DNA of 64,000 nucleotides from Neoechinorhynchus agilis. Lineage: Eukaryota; Acanthocephala. Location of the stretch: contig CM121342.1 in assembly GCA_051530055.1 (NCBI GenBank), positions 14,322,001 to 14,386,000 on the forward strand. The letters are read 5' to 3'. Both the position numbers and the translations under genes were made by a program. Below the pieces are notes generated by a model, which searched no databases, was not told the origin of the DNA, and saw only the letters and a program-made list of their open reading frames with translations. Shown piece by piece: positions 61,103 to 64,000 of this stretch (position 1 is the first letter of the stretch; every line of letters starts with the position of its first letter).

Positions 61103-62650
61103 ATGCGTTTCTTTGACCGAAGTGGTTTATTCAAGAAGGTCCACGAGGTACTAAAGGTCAACATTGATTGCAATCACAAAGACAAGATATTGCTTTACGG
61201 ACAAAATGCCAATATTGCTTTGCAAGAGATTAAAAAGGTTACTGAAAGTATGGGTCAACGCGTTGAAAAGCAAATATACGCAAGGGAAGTTCGAGAAGCA
61301 GCAGCCTTTGCTGACTTCTTTGTAACGCAAATATATCTAAAGACTTTGAGAGAACAATACCGGGCCCTGGTAGGCACTTTTCGTGAAAAAGCCGGAAACC
61401 CTCTGGATCTAATCCGTGTGTACGGCACCAATACTGACGTGCACATCGTTTATGGACGGATAAACAAAATCGTTGAAGATTAAAAGGAAGCGGTTCATAT
61501 AGAGGTTCAGTTTCCGTCTTCGCTGTCGAACGAAATTTATAGAAATATGAAATTTCATATATTACCAATTATGTTCAATTTGGACGTATTAGTCAAATTC
61601 CCTTTCGATTTAAATCTTTCGTTGACGGTCTTTGGAAAGAAGTTATTAGAAGCAACAAGAGTGCTCAAAACGTCCAAAAAATTGTGAAGATTGTCAAGAT
61701 TCTCTTCTGGTACCATGGGAGTCTAATAGGTCGCGGTGGATCAAATCTTAAAAAAGTTATTAATCAAATTGTATCCATAGATATCCGCTTTCCGAAAGGA
61801 AATGAAGGAGGTGTTATTTTTATAGGAACTGTATCCTCCATTGAGGATGCAGAATGATTAACGCCCAAGATACTTAATTTAACGGCAACTAAATGGAAAC
61901 ATTCGAAGCATTCAATCAAATCAAATCGATCGCTTAGTGGAAGTTAAAATGAACCAGCGCTCAACAATCATCGGTACTAATGGAGAAGCTATAAAAGCGT
62001 TAGAAGAAAGGTTCGACGTGGTGATTGTTGCTCCCGATGAGGACGCAGATCCAACGGATAATCAATTTTCGTTACGGGCCCCAATCTCGTTCAGTGCTCG
62101 AAGGCGGTCGAGGAAATAAAAAAATTAATTGGAATAGATTCCGACGCCAAGAACTCAATGAAAACATCCGAAGCATTCAATCAAATCGACCGCTTATGAT
62201 AAGTTAAAATAAACCAGCGCTCAACAATCATCGGTGCAAATGGAGAAGCTATAAAAGCGTTAGAGGGAAGGTTCTACGTGGTGATTGTTGTTCCCGATGA
62301 AAACGCAGATCGAACGGATAATGAATTTTTCGTTAGGGACATCAATCTCTAACAGTGCTCGAAGGCGGTCGAAGAAATAAAAAAATAAATTGGAATAGAT
62401 TCAGACGACGAGAACTCAATGGAAACATCCGAAGCATTCAATCAAATCGACCGCTTATGATAAGTTAAAATAAACCAGCGCTCAACAATCATCGGTACAA
62501 ATGGAGAAGCTATAAAAGCGTTAGAAGAAAGGTTCGACGTGGTGATTGTTGTTCCCGATGAAAACGCAGATCCAACGGATAATCAATGTATTGTTAGGGC
62601 CTCAATATCGATCCGTGCTCCAAGGCGATCGAAGAAATAAAAAATTAATT
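61103..62650 (+). pseudogene. Vigilin-like multi-KH gene, right arm copy with extra tandem KH units
   Basis: MRFFDRSGLFKKVHEV starts at 61103 and runs to 61483. A KH core (SLIGRGGSNLKKVINQ, then SIDIRFPKGNEGGVIFIG) follows at about 61690-61857. Three tandem KH units start near 61937, 62210 and 62475. All three carry the IIGTNGEAIKALE-type loop, in decaying frames. The left arm has only two such units. The break points shared with the left arm argue for an already decayed gene at duplication, or for introns I could not resolve. KH domains bind single-stranded RNA; any product here would be short. Confidence 0.7.
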
Positions 62651-62654
62651 GGAA

Positions 62655-62945
62655 TAGATTCCGACGACACCATAATTTTTTCGTGTGCTTGTCAAATGCT
62701 CCATATTCAATTTTTTTCGGACTTTAGTTAAAATCTGCATTTTTCGGTACAGCCTGATAATTCCATCGTCGTTTAACATTTCCTTTTCACATCGATCCAA
62801 CGAACGTAATTTGAAGTTTTCCTTTGATGAATTGGCAAACCGCGGGTAAATACTCAAAATAATAACCAGTTGGCATAATACCCGTACATTTGTGCTCTAT
62901 GCCGGTGCCGTCTTTTTCATTGCTGATTAAATTGTTGTCCCTTTA
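62655..62945 (-). pseudogene. Fragment of an unknown host gene, frameshifted
   Basis: The complement encodes GIEHKCTGIMPTGYYFEYLP and then, after a one-base frame change near 62790, RCEKEMLNDDGIIRLYRKMQ. Both stretches look like real protein. It starts exactly where the last KH unit stops, marking the outer border of the duplicated region. No family recognised. Confidence 0.35.
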
Positions 62946-63176
62946 GAAAAACCAAAGCTTTCAGAAACTTGTGCCAATAATTGCAAAGTCACGTATTTAA
63001 GAAAATAGTTTAGTTGATTTTAATAACAAAATATTTTTTGAACGTGGCGTAAATGTTTGTTTAAAGCATGTAGAATTTCGAAGTATTTTCTTGAATTTAT
63101 TCGTTAATTACTTTGAAATTTCGAAAGTTGTAATTAAGTCAGATTTTTATTTTTAAGTGCAAACGAAGTATTTCAG

Positions 63177-63632
63177 ATGTCAAATTTGAAATCTCATCGT
63201 GAATGTCTATCAACTGCTTGTCATACATTCGAACAAATAATTCAGGACAATGCTGTATTTGGAGATCTCAGGACACTGAATGCGGGAAATATTCGATATT
63301 TGGATCCTCAGGATATTGACAGAGCGGCACGCGGTGCATCAATGTGTGCATTTAGTTTAAGGAGGCTGGACGGCACAGTGCTGCCAACGTTTCACCTTTT
63401 AAAGAATGTCGACGGCACCGTAGAATCAAAGAAAATTAGGATTGCGGTACAAAGTGCGATTGAACGTTATTTGAACGGCCGTTCAGTGAATTGGAAGAGA
63501 GTTTGGAGAAGCTACAGTGTCTTTATATCTTCAACGGGACGGACAATCGACCATTCAAGACGTGTGATTTGCCGCAGCGAGGAATCAATTACCTTTGTAA
63601 GGAAAAGAAGAAAGAAGTCTTCTCAGAAATAG
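63177..63632 (+). CDS. Hypothetical protein, 151 residues
   Basis: A complete frame starts at ATG 63177, immediately after TATTTCAG. That sequence resembles a cis- or trans-splice acceptor. The frame ends in a basic run (RKRRKKSS) and a stop, with an AATAAA near 63696 as a likely poly(A) signal. Composition is mixed, with three Cys and no signal peptide or membrane segment. The C-terminal basic run could be a nuclear localisation signal. I recognise no family. Confidence 0.6.
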   Translation: MSNLKSHRECLSTACHTFEQIIQDNAVFGDLRTLNAGNIRYLDPQDIDRAARGASMCAFSLRRLDGTVLPTFHLLKNVDGTVESKKIRIAVQSAIERYLNGRSVNWKRVWRSYSVFISSTGRTIDHSRRVICRSEESITFVRKRRKKSSQK

Positions 63633-64000
63633 GTACATTATGCTAGATGAAATTCTTGAATGTCGACTTGGAGACAATTATTCAACGAAATGCTAAAATA
63701 AAAAACAAAGCTTTCGTTTATTAACAGAGCCTTTTGGTGTTTTCTTGAACGAAGAGCGAATAAAATTGTTTTTATGAAGAAAATTTGGTAGATGGCATTA
63801 TTATTAAGCAAGTGATCAATAAAACGAATATTGAAAAGAGAAATACTCAGCGATAGTCTTGAACTTTTGTCCTGAAGTTAAGTTGAATATGTGGACGTTC
63901 GGTAGTTGGTCACATAAATATTCATTTTATGTATATTTATAATAAATTTAAACTCTACAAAGCCTACAAAGTCCGGTGTTGGGCGTCTTGTGCTATGCAA
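63633..64000. other. 3' flank, no gene seen
   Basis: AT-rich sequence after the last gene; only the poly(A) signal noted above. Confidence 0.4.

Overview
This is eukaryotic DNA from an AT-rich invertebrate. Host genes are split by tiny GT-AG introns, mostly 41-56 nt and some only 33-34 nt. Their products are ordinary animal proteins: an ABCC transporter, an M17 aminopeptidase closest in type to the nematode W07G4.4 / NPEPL1 group, an ABHD1/3-type hydrolase, a DCoH/PCBD dehydratase, a homeodomain-like protein and multi-KH proteins. A small-intron animal such as a nematode fits, but I cannot fix the phylum. There are no operons, bacterial signals or CRISPR arrays. I recognised no LTR element, Polinton or viral copy; the mobile DNA is LINE, SINE, Penelope-like and pogo/Tigger.

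Layout. 1-223: 3'-cut exons of an aminopeptidase paralogue. 1.0-11.9 kb: a bed of nested non-LTR elements. Two APE-type LINE families (here LINE-A and LINE-B) lie on the minus strand. LINE-A is interrupted by a tRNA-derived SINE and by a restriction-like-endonuclease (RLE) LINE. A Penelope GIY-YIG piece and a 400-bp pure (TTA)n tract sit beside them. 13.85-18.44 kb: an ABCC transporter (+) whose 18 visible exons join in one frame. 18.85-31.45 kb: a ~12.6-kb satellite of about 115 copies of a 109-bp unit. 31.5-34.4 kb: an RLE LINE (-) with a tandemly triplicated zinc-finger module.

35.5-41.5 kb: host genes, all minus: a Cys-rich membrane protein, a secreted VWA-like protein, the complete 8-exon M17 aminopeptidase, and a small secreted Pro/Ser-rich protein. 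42.2-46 kb: LINE-A and RLE LINE remnants. 46.2-51 kb: a possible Cys-containing ORF, the ABHD hydrolase (+), a possible secreted peptide (+) and PCBD (-). 51.9-53.5 kb: RLE LINE and Penelope RT fragments. 53.7-62.6 kb: a large inverted duplication carrying a vigilin-like KH gene next to a 540-bp internally deleted Tigger element. The spacer between the arms holds a LINE-A 3' end and a homeodomain-like gene. 63.2-63.6 kb: an intact ORF of unknown function.

The host genes have no obvious shared pathway. The window reads as a repeat-dense, recombining region: array homogenisation, inverted and tandem duplication, and nested insertion account for most of it.
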